The notes: generated by a model from the letters alone, not told the origin. A DNA stretch of 5,788 bases from DATKZH01 sp964475955 (GCA_964475955.1 CAYYZY010000302.1:1-5788); one strand, 5' to 3'; shown: positions 1 through 5,752, counted from the stretch's first letter. Translations and numbers: made by a program.

Positions 1-71
1 GTAGGGTGAGGTACGAGACCCACGCGGCCAAAGAGAATCGCGTGGGTCTCGTGTCCCTCGACGCACCCTAC
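1..71. repeat. Nested inverted repeat (REP/MITE-like palindrome) at left edge
   Basis: The core is a perfect 14-bp stem: positions 13-26 (ACGAGACCCACGCG) pair with 39-52, around a 12-base loop at 27-38. An outer pair of 8-bp arms, GTAGGGTG at 1-8 and CACCCTAC at 64-71, is also perfectly complementary, so the whole 71 bases fold as one two-tier hairpin. It begins 25 bases past the stop of the zinc-ribbon gene. No T-run follows on either strand, so it is not a standard intrinsic terminator, although it could still stop or stabilise that transcript. Two nested perfect stems beside a gene end resemble dispersed palindromic repeats of the REP or MITE kind. Copy number cannot be judged from one window, and the element may continue left of position 1. 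Confidence 0.7.
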
Positions 72-95
72 GCTCCGTGTTTGGCGAGGCGGCGG

Positions 96-776
96 CTAAT
101 CGGTGGCGGTGAGCCAGTCGAATTTCCAGAGCGGGTTGCCGCACGCCCGGCAATGCTCGCCGTTTTCCATCACGTCGCCGTGGCACTGCGAGCAATACGC
201 GATCGCCGGGAGGTCCTCGGTCTGGCGATGCCTGGCGGCCCGCGCCGCCGAGTTGGCGCCGAAGGCGAGCGCCGTGGCGATCTTCACGCAAAGCGGCATC
301 AGGCGGAACAGGATCAGGGGGGCTCGCCTCGACTCGGGCAGGACCTCGCCGAGCACGTCGCTGAATGCCAGCCGCCGCTGGTCCGACGTCTGGGCGGAGT
401 AGTCGGCCAGCCGTGCCATGTGGCTTTCGTCGGGCAGAAGGGACCCGAGCCGGAAACGGCAGAGCCAATGAAGGTACCAGTCGTCGCCCACGGCCAGATA
501 GCCGCCTTCGGCGACGGCGGCCGCCGACTCGACGATCTGGTAGAGGTCGATCTCCGTCTTCGTGTCGTGCTCGGTCTTCATTTCGGAGATCGGCATCCAG
601 AGGGAGTCGACCCCCATGGCCTTCTCCACGTCGCGGTGCATGCGCAGGTAAAGCGAATCCCGCAGATAGTCGAGGCCGCTGGCCAGACTGGCGGCAATCG
701 CCGCCCCGTCGGTCCGATGCTCGTGCCGGTTGAGCTGCTTGGCCGCCCTCGCCCGCCTTTCCACCGATTCCGCCAT
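96..776 (-). CDS. Hypothetical protein with C-terminal CxxC-CxxC zinc ribbon
   Basis: This 226-residue protein is not recognised as a named family. Its last 32 residues carry a zinc-ribbon-like knuckle pair, CSQC (Cys195, Cys198) and CRAC (Cys209, Cys212), spaced 10 residues apart, which should bind one zinc ion. The region before it (about 1-190) is mostly helical-looking and charged. A hydrophobic stretch at about 152-174 is interrupted by Arg and Lys, so a true membrane helix is doubtful. No signal peptide or catalytic motif is visible. The ATG at 776 is supported by GGAG (minus strand, 785-788) eight bases upstream, and the frame ends at TAG. The gene is separated from the kinase gene by 371 bases containing palindromes, so it is probably its own transcription unit. 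Proteins of this kind are often lineage-restricted. Zinc ribbons serve in nucleic-acid or protein binding, but no specific role can be assigned. Confidence 0.8.
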   Translation of the reverse strand: MAESVERRARAAKQLNRHEHRTDGAAIAASLASGLDYLRDSLYLRMHRDVEKAMGVDSLWMPISEMKTEHDTKTEIDLYQIVESAAAVAEGGYLAVGDDWYLHWLCRFRLGSLLPDESHMARLADYSAQTSDQRRLAFSDVLGEVLPESRRAPLILFRLMPLCVKIATALAFGANSAARAARHRQTEDLPAIAYCSQCHGDVMENGEHCRACGNPLWKFDWLTATD

Positions 777-1147
777 GGCTCCCGCTCCGCTTCCAGAGCC
801 GACTCGTCACGAACCGCATCCGAGGCGCCCGAGATCGTACCACGGGCCGCGCCGTACGGCAAGCCGCCGAGCTACCCGGCACGCCGCAATCGAGCAGTCA
901 GCACATCAGCGGGTGGCAGCGATGAATTCGCGCAGGGCGCTCTGCGAATTCGTTGGACGGATTCGCGAATTCGTCCGTGTTGCGAAGCAACAGGAGGAAC
1001 GCCGCTGAGCTTTCTTGTAGCTTCGCGAAGCGCGACGGTGTTCCGAAAGAGGCTTCGTGGTGCGCAGGCCCTACCGCGGGAAACCGTCGGGGCTATCCGC
1101 TACCAGAGAGCGAGGGGGAGTTGCGCCAGAAAGCCGCGCACGGCGAT
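777..1147. other. Intergenic region with palindrome cluster, no gene seen
   Basis: These 371 bases lie between the end of the sugar kinase gene and the start of the zinc-ribbon gene. Short open frames cross it on the plus strand, but none has protein-like composition or a convincing family match. It contains GGAG at 785-788, the likely ribosome binding site of the downstream gene, a palindrome cluster at 924-976, and a perfect 12-bp palindrome GCTTCGCGAAGC at 1020-1031. No intrinsic terminator with a T-run was found after the kinase stop. The region should hold the promoter of the zinc-ribbon gene, but no convincing -35/-10 pair was identified. Confidence 0.6.
924..976. repeat. Palindrome cluster built on GCGAATTCG
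   Basis: GAATTCGC (924-931) is the inverse of GCGAATTC (944-951). The nonamer GCGAATTCG occurs at 944-952 and again at 965-973. Positions 955-976 form a 22-bp palindrome with 20 of 22 bases symmetric: GGACG and CGTCC flanks around an ATTCGCGAAT core, with one G/T-type mismatch pair. The cluster lies about 150-200 bases upstream of the zinc-ribbon gene start and about 170-220 bases beyond the kinase stop. It could be a binding-site array or an RNA hairpin set. No T-tract follows it, so a terminator role is not supported. Confidence 0.55.
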
Positions 1148-2209
1148 TCAGTCGCCCTGCTCGCGTTGCCGGTGCCAGAGGTCAAGCCGCTCGGGGAGCT
1201 GGTCGGGCCGGGCGGTGCCCGTGGTGGCCAGTTGCTCCACGGTGATCGAGGCGACCAGGTTGCCGACCAAAGCCGCTTCCGGCATCTCCGCCCCCGCGGC
1301 CAATGCGAGAACGGCCCCCGCCGCCGCGCTGTCGCCCGCGCCCGTCGGATCGGTCGGACACTCCAGGCGAACGCCGGGGACGAGCGTCGCTTCCGGGTCG
1401 CTGACGACCATCCCCTCCGCGCCCCGCGTGACGCAGATCGGGGCGCCGGTCTCGGCGCGGAGCCGCCCCAGCGCCGGGGCGAGCAGGTCGAACGGCACGG
1501 TTGCCTCCGGCGGAGGATTCTCTTGCCCGATCGCCTCGAATTGGTTCGGCTTGATGATCACCCCGCGAAACCGGCGGATGCGGCGGCGGCTATCGGCCCA
1601 GAAGACCACGTGGGGATGGCGCCGCGCGCGATCGGCCAGCACGTCGCGCACGCGGCCGGTGATCACTCCGCAATCGTCTTCCTCGACCTGGTCGGCCACG
1701 ATCACGGCGTCGAGCTGGGGGAGCAGGGCGTCGAGCGAGTCGACGATCTTCTGCTCGATCGCGGCCGCGGTCGGCGTGCGGTTCTTCGTGTCGTAGCGGG
1801 AATGCTCGCCGGCCAGGCCCGGCTCGGTCCGGTCGCGGGGCTTCAGGTACGTGGGCGTCATCCGGTCGGCGTCGTAGTGGAGGTGCTCGGTGTCGCACGC
1901 GAGCCGCTCGAGGCCCCCGCGCAGGTCGTACGATTCGCCGTCCTCGCCCGTGAAGCCGACCGCGTGGAGCCACCCTGCTCCCAGGGCGGCGAGGTTCGCG
2001 ACCACGGTGCCCGCGGCGCCCGGGCTGTGCCGGACGGCCGTCACTTGGTGCGCGACTTTGCCGGTCTCGAGGCTCAGCTCGGCCAGTGAAGGGTCGACGT
2101 CGAGGTACTTGTCGAGGAAGTAGTCCCCGATGACCGCGATCGCCTGGCGGGGGAATTGGTCGATGAACTGCTGGAGCCGGTCGGGCGCGAGGCGGTCGAA
2201 CGTTTTCAC
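1148..2209 (-). CDS. PfkB-family carbohydrate kinase, heptose-phosphate-kinase-like
   Basis: This 353-residue protein is a ribokinase/PfkB-superfamily sugar kinase, transferring the ATP gamma-phosphate to a sugar hydroxyl in the cytoplasm. Visible features in order are VIGDYFLDKY (26-35, sugar-site strand), PGAAGTVVANLAALGA (63-78, the N-terminal PfkB signature region), the substrate-lid segment near MTPTYLKPR (117-125), KPNQFEA (220-226, the usual N/E motif), and DPTGAGDS (287-294) with Asp293 as the expected catalytic base and anion hole. The overall pattern resembles the kinase domain of HldE/HldA (RfaE). The adenylyltransferase half of bifunctional HldE is absent and the length fits a lone kinase domain, so the exact sugar is uncertain. 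It starts with GTG, whose bases overlap the TGA of the upstream DHS-like gene by four (GTGA). GAGGG sits seven bases upstream (2217-2221). The overlap implies translational coupling and a shared pathway. Confidence 0.9.
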   Translation of the reverse strand: MKTFDRLAPDRLQQFIDQFPRQAIAVIGDYFLDKYLDVDPSLAELSLETGKVAHQVTAVRHSPGAAGTVVANLAALGAGWLHAVGFTGEDGESYDLRGGLERLACDTEHLHYDADRMTPTYLKPRDRTEPGLAGEHSRYDTKNRTPTAAAIEQKIVDSLDALLPQLDAVIVADQVEEDDCGVITGRVRDVLADRARRHPHVVFWADSRRRIRRFRGVIIKPNQFEAIGQENPPPEATVPFDLLAPALGRLRAETGAPICVTRGAEGMVVSDPEATLVPGVRLECPTDPTGAGDSAAAGAVLALAAGAEMPEAALVGNLVASITVEQLATTGTARPDQLPERLDLWHRQREQGD

Positions 2210-3174
2210 GGGCGGGCCCTCGCGATGATCTGGTCGTACAGGGCGGGGATCGTCTGCCGGTGATCGCCGCGCACGTAGTAGCTCGCGCCGCCGTCGGCCA
2301 CCGTGCGGACGAGCACCGTCTTGTACGGGCGGAAGTAGTAGCTCGGGTCGGTTCTGGGGGCTTCGTCGTGAATATTAGAGCCCAAGTCGGCCACGTCGAA
2401 CACGGCCGTGGTGAACCGGCGGATCGACCGGCCGCCCTGACGCGCCACGTTTCGGGCCATGGCCAGCGCCTTGAGGTAGACCTCGGGGCCCATCACGGCC
2501 GTGCCCACGTTGAGCAGCACGCCGCCTTCGAGCCGGGCGACGCTCTCGGTGAGGACGAGGAAATCGTCGTAAGACGCGGCGCCGGTGGCGGCCGGGTCGA
2601 AGTTGGGGTGTTCGTGGAGGATGTCCTGGCCGATCGCCACGTGGACGGTGACCGGCACGCCCAGCCGGAACCCGGCGGCCAGCACGCTCGTCTGGCGGTG
2701 TGGGAACGACTCCTGCTCGATCATCCGCCCGATCGCTTCGCCCAGGCCGAGCCCGTCGCGGTGCGCGGCCACGGCCGCCTCGTTGATCCGCCCGGTCTCT
2801 TTCCACAGGCCGAACTGCCCCTCGGAGACGTACCGCGCCACGCTCTCGCAGGTCCGGCCGATCAGTGCGAGTTCGAAGTCGTGGATCGCGCCGGCCCCGT
2901 TCAGCGCCAGGTGCGTGAGGAGACCCCGCTCCATCAGGTCGATCAACAGCGGGCCGTTGCCCTTGCGCAGCACGTGCGCGCCGCAGAAGAAGATCACCGA
3001 CCGGCCCTGCGCCGCCGCCTCGACGATCCGATCGGCCAATACCGGCAGGGCTTCGTCGTCGAACGGTTCTCGCGGGCTCGTGGGGTGGATAAGGCACGAG
3101 CGATCCAGGTCGTGGACCCGCTCTTCGAGCGGCAGAAGGCGCAGGCGGCTGCGGTCGAACTTCTCGTACGGCAT
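2206..3174 (-). CDS. Deoxyhypusine-synthase-like protein (DHS-fold, NAD-binding)
   Basis: From the chosen ATG the product is 322 residues, close to the usual DHS family length. Family-like segments are VIFFCGAHVLRKGNGPLLID (60-79), LALNGAGAIHDFE (89-101; this also recalls the DHS-like NAD-binding domain of LOR/SDH proteins), GGVLLNVGTAVMGPEVYLKA (217-236) and a C-terminal FRPYKTVLVR (281-290). By remembered alignment with human DHS, Lys285 falls where the imine-forming lysine of the SWGKI motif lies. The KHH motif containing the active-site His is replaced around EVYLKA. Bacteria have no eIF5A, so protein hypusination is unlikely. A polyamine-type or other NAD-dependent reaction is possible, but the substrate is unknown. 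The ATG at 3174 is preferred over an in-frame GTG at 3219 because AAGGGA lies about nine bases upstream of it. The gap to the HAD gene is 92 bases without a clear terminator. Confidence 0.75.
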   Translation of the reverse strand: MPYEKFDRSRLRLLPLEERVHDLDRSCLIHPTSPREPFDDEALPVLADRIVEAAAQGRSVIFFCGAHVLRKGNGPLLIDLMERGLLTHLALNGAGAIHDFELALIGRTCESVARYVSEGQFGLWKETGRINEAAVAAHRDGLGLGEAIGRMIEQESFPHRQTSVLAAGFRLGVPVTVHVAIGQDILHEHPNFDPAATGAASYDDFLVLTESVARLEGGVLLNVGTAVMGPEVYLKALAMARNVARQGGRSIRRFTTAVFDVADLGSNIHDEAPRTDPSYYFRPYKTVLVRTVADGGASYYVRGDHRQTIPALYDQIIARARP

Positions 3175-3266
3175 GCGATCGTTTCCCTTCGAGGGGCGGC
3201 GCGGATGCCACAGGCCCACGGCTTGCGCCGGCTACGCGCTGCGGACGATGGAAACCGAGGTGCACT

Positions 3267-4157
3267 TCACGTTTCGCCCCACAGGTAGCCCACCAGCGCC
3301 CGCCAATCGCGGAAGTCGGGGATCACCAGGTCGGCGCCGATGCCGATCAGGCGGTCGCGCTTCCACGGGTCGGGCCTGCCGCTGCGCCCGGCCTCGTCGC
3401 TGGCCACGGCGACGGCCGTGCCCCCAACGGCCTTCACGTTCTGGATCTCCACGTAGCCGTCGCCGAAACCGAGCAGCGACGCCCCGTCGACCTCGTTCTC
3501 GGCCAGGATGCGTTCGATCACCTTGGCCTTGGAGAACGTCTTGTAGTCGTCCCTCGCCCCGTAGATCTTGGAGCCGAAGTACTCGTCGAGCCCGAGCAGC
3601 CGGGCCTCGTCGATCACGTACTGCTCGTCGGTGCCGCTGGCCACGTAGAGCTGGACGCCGCGCCGGCCAAGCTCATCGAGCACGTCGTACGAATGCGGCA
3701 CGAGCATCCGTTCCGGCGCCACTTCCCCGCAGCGGAGCGCCTCGCGGCGGCCGGCGATCCGCTCCATCAGCCGATCGTGATACATCTCCTTGTACCGTAC
3801 CGGCTCCTCCGGCGCGCCGCTCCGTTTGCGCACCTCCTCGGCCAGGCGGATCATCTGGTAGATCGTCTGCTTGCCGTTGAGCTCCATGACGAACTCCAAC
3901 GCCAGGTCGCGGAGCGCGTCGGCCGATTCGTCGGTCCCGGTGGCCTGGAGGACCTCGACCATCATCGGCACCATCACTTCGGGCCACCCCTCGCGCACGA
4001 GGCTCAACGTGCCGTCGAAGTCGAACAGAACGTGCCGCGGCGGGCTGCGCCGGGCCGGCTCGCGGATGATCTCCACGCCCGTATCCGGCAAAAACCGCGT
4101 CGGCCCCGACGGGTCGACCACGCGCTGGTAGTCCGCTTCGTAGTCCCCGGCGTTCAT
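3267..4157 (-). CDS. HAD-superfamily hydrolase (phosphatase-like)
   Basis: This 296-residue protein carries the HAD motifs in order. Motif I is FDFDGTLS (45-52), with Asp46 the expected nucleophile and Asp48 the acid/base. Motif II is ASGT (173-176). A lysine-containing motif III lies around YKTFSKAK (205-212). Motif IV is GFGDGYVEI (230-238), with Asp233 and Glu237 as Mg2+-ligand candidates. The roughly 125 mostly helical residues between motifs I and II fit a C1-type cap as in phosphoglycolate-phosphatase-like enzymes, not the capless GmhB type. It probably dephosphorylates a small phosphorylated metabolite; the substrate is unknown. An in-frame ATG at 4211 would add 18 residues. The 4157 start is preferred because strong GC at third codon positions begins there, but neither start has a good Shine-Dalgarno. 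The gene appears to lead the three-gene cluster, 92 bases ahead of the DHS-like gene. Confidence 0.85.
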   Translation of the reverse strand: MNAGDYEADYQRVVDPSGPTRFLPDTGVEIIREPARRSPPRHVLFDFDGTLSLVREGWPEVMVPMMVEVLQATGTDESADALRDLALEFVMELNGKQTIYQMIRLAEEVRKRSGAPEEPVRYKEMYHDRLMERIAGRREALRCGEVAPERMLVPHSYDVLDELGRRGVQLYVASGTDEQYVIDEARLLGLDEYFGSKIYGARDDYKTFSKAKVIERILAENEVDGASLLGFGDGYVEIQNVKAVGGTAVAVASDEAGRSGRPDPWKRDRLIGIGADLVIPDFRDWRALVGYLWGET

Positions 4158-4238
4158 CGGCTGATCGTGATCCGGCGGAGGGAGGTGCTGGTTTCGAGCC
4201 ACTCGCGGCATGCGGCGGGCGGCCGTCTTTCGCCCGAG

Positions 4239-4267
4239 TTTCTATCGCATCGGCCGGCCTGGTTCAA
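4239..4267 (-). promoter_or_regulatory. Candidate sigma70-type promoter for the HAD/DHS-like/kinase cluster
   Basis: On the minus strand, TTGAAC (4267-4262) and TAGAAA (4244-4239) are separated by exactly 17 bases. Each hexamer matches its consensus at four of six positions. Transcription would begin near 4232, leaving a leader of about 75 bases to the ATG at 4157, or about 20 to the alternative ATG at 4211. The placement between the cyclase and HAD genes fits an independent promoter for the cluster. Such pairs arise by chance in bacterial DNA, so this is a hypothesis. Confidence 0.35.
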
Positions 4268-4315
4268 GTGCCCCGGAGCCGCGGGGCGCGCAGTCGGCGC
4301 GGCGAGCCGTGGCAC
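4268..4315 (-). terminator. GC-rich hairpin after the cyclase gene, possible terminator
   Basis: Positions 4268-4276 pair with 4307-4315 (eight of nine pairs, GTGCC/GGCAC at the base). A second stem, CCGCG (4279-4283) with CGCGG (4298-4302), lies inside it. The hairpin starts 25 bases past the cyclase stop and ends directly against the candidate -35 hexamer. Only two T residues follow on the minus strand, so it lacks the U-tract of a standard intrinsic terminator. In DNA this GC-rich, such stems also occur by chance. Confidence 0.25.
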
Positions 4316-4339
4316 GTCGCACCCGGCCCGAACCGCCGG

Positions 4340-4990
4340 CTACTCGATCACGGCGACCGCCCGGATCGGCGAGCCGTCGCGCCCCCTGAGCGGGAGCGGG
4401 AAACCGCAGAACGTGAATCGCTCGGGAAGTTGGTCGAGGTTCGCCAACCCCTCGACGATCACGATCTCCACGCCTTCTGCGAGCAAGGCGTAGTGGCATT
4501 CGCGCCCGGCAATCTTGCTCGGCGTGGGCGTGTCCATGCCCAAAAGCGCGATGCGCCGCTCGGCGATCCAGCGTGCGGCCTCCAGGGTGAGCGACGGCAG
4601 ATCGGTGAAGAACTCGGGCCGGCCGAAGCTTCGGTACCAGCCGGTTCGATAGATCACCCGGGCGCCGGGCTGGAACGCGTCGGCGTGCGGCTCGAACATC
4701 TCGACGGTGATTCGCGACTTCGGCGCAAGCTCGCCATCGGGAGCAAGATCGACCAGCCGTGCCGGGCCGTAGAACCGCTCCAGCGGGATCCGGTCCAGCG
4801 GGGTGCCGTCGGCGAAGAAGTGCCGGGGTGCGTCGAGGTGGGTCCCCTGGTGCGTGCCCATCGAAACCCGGCTCACGTTGACGCCGTGCGACTCCATCGT
4901 CCGATGCGCCGTGATGTGGATTTCAGGATCGCTCGGATAGCTCAACTGGCCGTCCTCGAGCGGGTGGGAGAGGTCGATCAACCGGATCAT
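4340..4990 (-). CDS. Cyclase-family metal-dependent hydrolase (kynurenine-formamidase-like)
   Basis: This 216-residue protein belongs to the cyclase family (PF04199), metal-dependent hydrolases that include kynurenine formamidase KynB and isatin hydrolase. It opens with MIRLIDLSHPLEDG, typical of the family start. The metal-binding signature HQGTHLDAPRHF (47-58) supplies His47, His51 and Asp53, with His57 as the catalytic or metal-associated His. GMDTPTPS (151-158), EGLAN (180-184) and a C-terminal LRGRDGSPIRAVAV (201-214) are also family-like. The substrate cannot be told: no tryptophan-degradation gene lies nearby, so KynB is not claimed. The ATG at 4990 is chosen because the family N-terminus begins there and GAGGA (5000-5004) lies nine bases upstream. 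The frame is open to 5185, but the extra residues look non-coding. The 182-base gap to the HAD gene with its own possible promoter leaves open whether the two are co-transcribed. Confidence 0.9.
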   Translation of the reverse strand: MIRLIDLSHPLEDGQLSYPSDPEIHITAHRTMESHGVNVSRVSMGTHQGTHLDAPRHFFADGTPLDRIPLERFYGPARLVDLAPDGELAPKSRITVEMFEPHADAFQPGARVIYRTGWYRSFGRPEFFTDLPSLTLEAARWIAERRIALLGMDTPTPSKIAGRECHYALLAEGVEIVIVEGLANLDQLPERFTFCGFPLPLRGRDGSPIRAVAVIE

Positions 4991-5056
4991 GCGGTGCAAT
5001 CCTCGTCGGTGCAGTGAAGATTTGGGCGGCCGACGCACGGCGGCTCCGTCGGGAAT

Positions 5057-5084
5057 CTTACGGGAATCGTGCGGCGAGCGTAAG
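5057..5084. promoter_or_regulatory. Operator-like inverted repeat upstream of the cyclase gene
   Basis: CTTACG (5057-5062) and CGTAAG (5079-5084) form a perfect 6-bp inverted repeat whose half-site centres are 22 bp apart, about two helical turns. GGGAATC is also directly repeated at 5051-5057 and 5062-5068. The site lies 67-94 bases upstream of the cyclase ATG, where an activator or repressor dimer could act. A minus-strand TAAGAT within it could be a -10 element, but its -35 partner is poor. Confidence 0.3.
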
Positions 5085-5214
5085 GGTCGCGGGCCACCAG
5101 GGAAGGGAGATATGCCCCCTGGTCGAACCAGAGCAATGACGGCCGGGTGATGTCGACCCAATCCTACGGCCGCCTTTTGCGGCAATCGGCCGGAAAGTTG
5201 GACGCTTGCCCAAG

Positions 5215-5264
5215 TGTCCGGTTTGCGTCAGGCTAGACTGACAAAAATCCGGATTCAGCGGACA
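5215..5264. promoter_or_regulatory. Nested palindromes, candidate protein-binding or RNA-structure site
   Basis: TGTCCG (5215-5220) and CGGACA (5259-5264) flank two inner palindromes: GTCAGGCTAGACTGAC (5227-5242, 14 of 16 bases symmetric, CTAG at the centre) and the perfect 10-mer AATCCGGATT (5246-5255). This concentration is higher than nearby sequence shows. It lies 225-275 bases upstream of the cyclase start. The function is unknown. Confidence 0.4.
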
Positions 5265-5451
5265 TCGCGAAGCACGCTGTCCCGCCGGCGTGCCCAAGGC
5301 TGCCCCAAGGGTCCCTTTTTCTCGGCCGGGAGAGGAGAAATGAAAGCCCTCACTGCCCGACACCCAAAGAGTGATCATTTCGCTGCCTTGACTCCGGGGA
5401 ATCGCTCGGAAGAATACCAGCGGTTTGGATGTGCCAAGTGGGACCAAAGCC

Positions 5452-5474
5452 CCGGCAGGCGGAACGCCCGCCGG
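5452..5474. repeat. Short GC-rich hairpin
   Basis: CCGGCAGGCG (5452-5461) and CGCCCGCCGG (5465-5474) pair in nine of ten positions around a GAA loop. The stem is compact and strong, with no T-run on either side, so it is probably an RNA-structural or repeat element and not a terminator. It sits inside the gene-poor region. Confidence 0.5.
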
Positions 5475-5752
5475 AGTCGAGAAACGCAGGAGAAAGGTCG
5501 TTGGGCGTTGCCCCGGATTTGGCGTTGATTGGCGTCCCGTTTTCCGACTTGTTGACGCTTGGCCGGGATCGCCTGTTTGCCCCAAGGCGTGTGTCCCTCT
5601 GAGGCTTAAGACGAGACCAAAGTGCCCTTAGACGAATCCAGGAGCCAGCAACCCGCCAAGCAGGGTTGAACCGTGTGTCGCAGGTCTCGCGTGCGATGTC
5701 CGTCGCCGTGAGCCCTGCCCTAACCTGACCTTTACGTCCCCCTCCCGGTAGT

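Noticed and set aside
6..1796. A 596-codon open plus-strand frame
   Set aside because: It runs antisense to the zinc-ribbon and kinase genes and across their intergenic region. The product is Arg, Ala, Pro and Ser-rich with no domain, which is typical of antisense frames in GC-rich DNA.
953..2089. A 378-codon plus-strand frame
   Set aside because: It is antisense to the kinase gene, whose PfkB motifs are intact. Its composition mirrors the opposite strand.
2260..3288. A 342-codon plus-strand frame
   Set aside because: It is antisense to the DHS-like gene, and its His, Val, Arg and Ala-rich product has no family features. The minus-strand protein is clearly the real one.
4340..5185. Longer 281-residue form of the cyclase
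   Set aside because: The extra 65 N-terminal residues are Arg and Pro-rich and unlike the family, while the ATG at 4990 has a ribosome binding site and begins the typical family N-terminus.
5311..5321. T5 run after AAGGGTCCCTT as an intrinsic terminator
   Set aside because: The palindrome AAGGGTCCCTT has only one central base, too small for an RNA loop, and no gene ends just before it.
5388..5416. TTGACT at 5388-5393 as a plus-strand promoter -35
   Set aside because: No acceptable -10 hexamer lies 16-18 bases downstream, and no supported gene follows.
5058..5585. A 175-codon minus-strand frame upstream of the cyclase
   Set aside because: It starts at TTG without a good ribosome binding site, is Pro, Gly, Ser and Arg-rich, and overlaps the candidate promoter region of the cyclase gene. 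No domain was recognised.
5650..5667. AACCC/GGGTT stem with nearby GGTTGAACC as part of a tRNA
   Set aside because: No acceptor, D or anticodon arms can be assembled around it.
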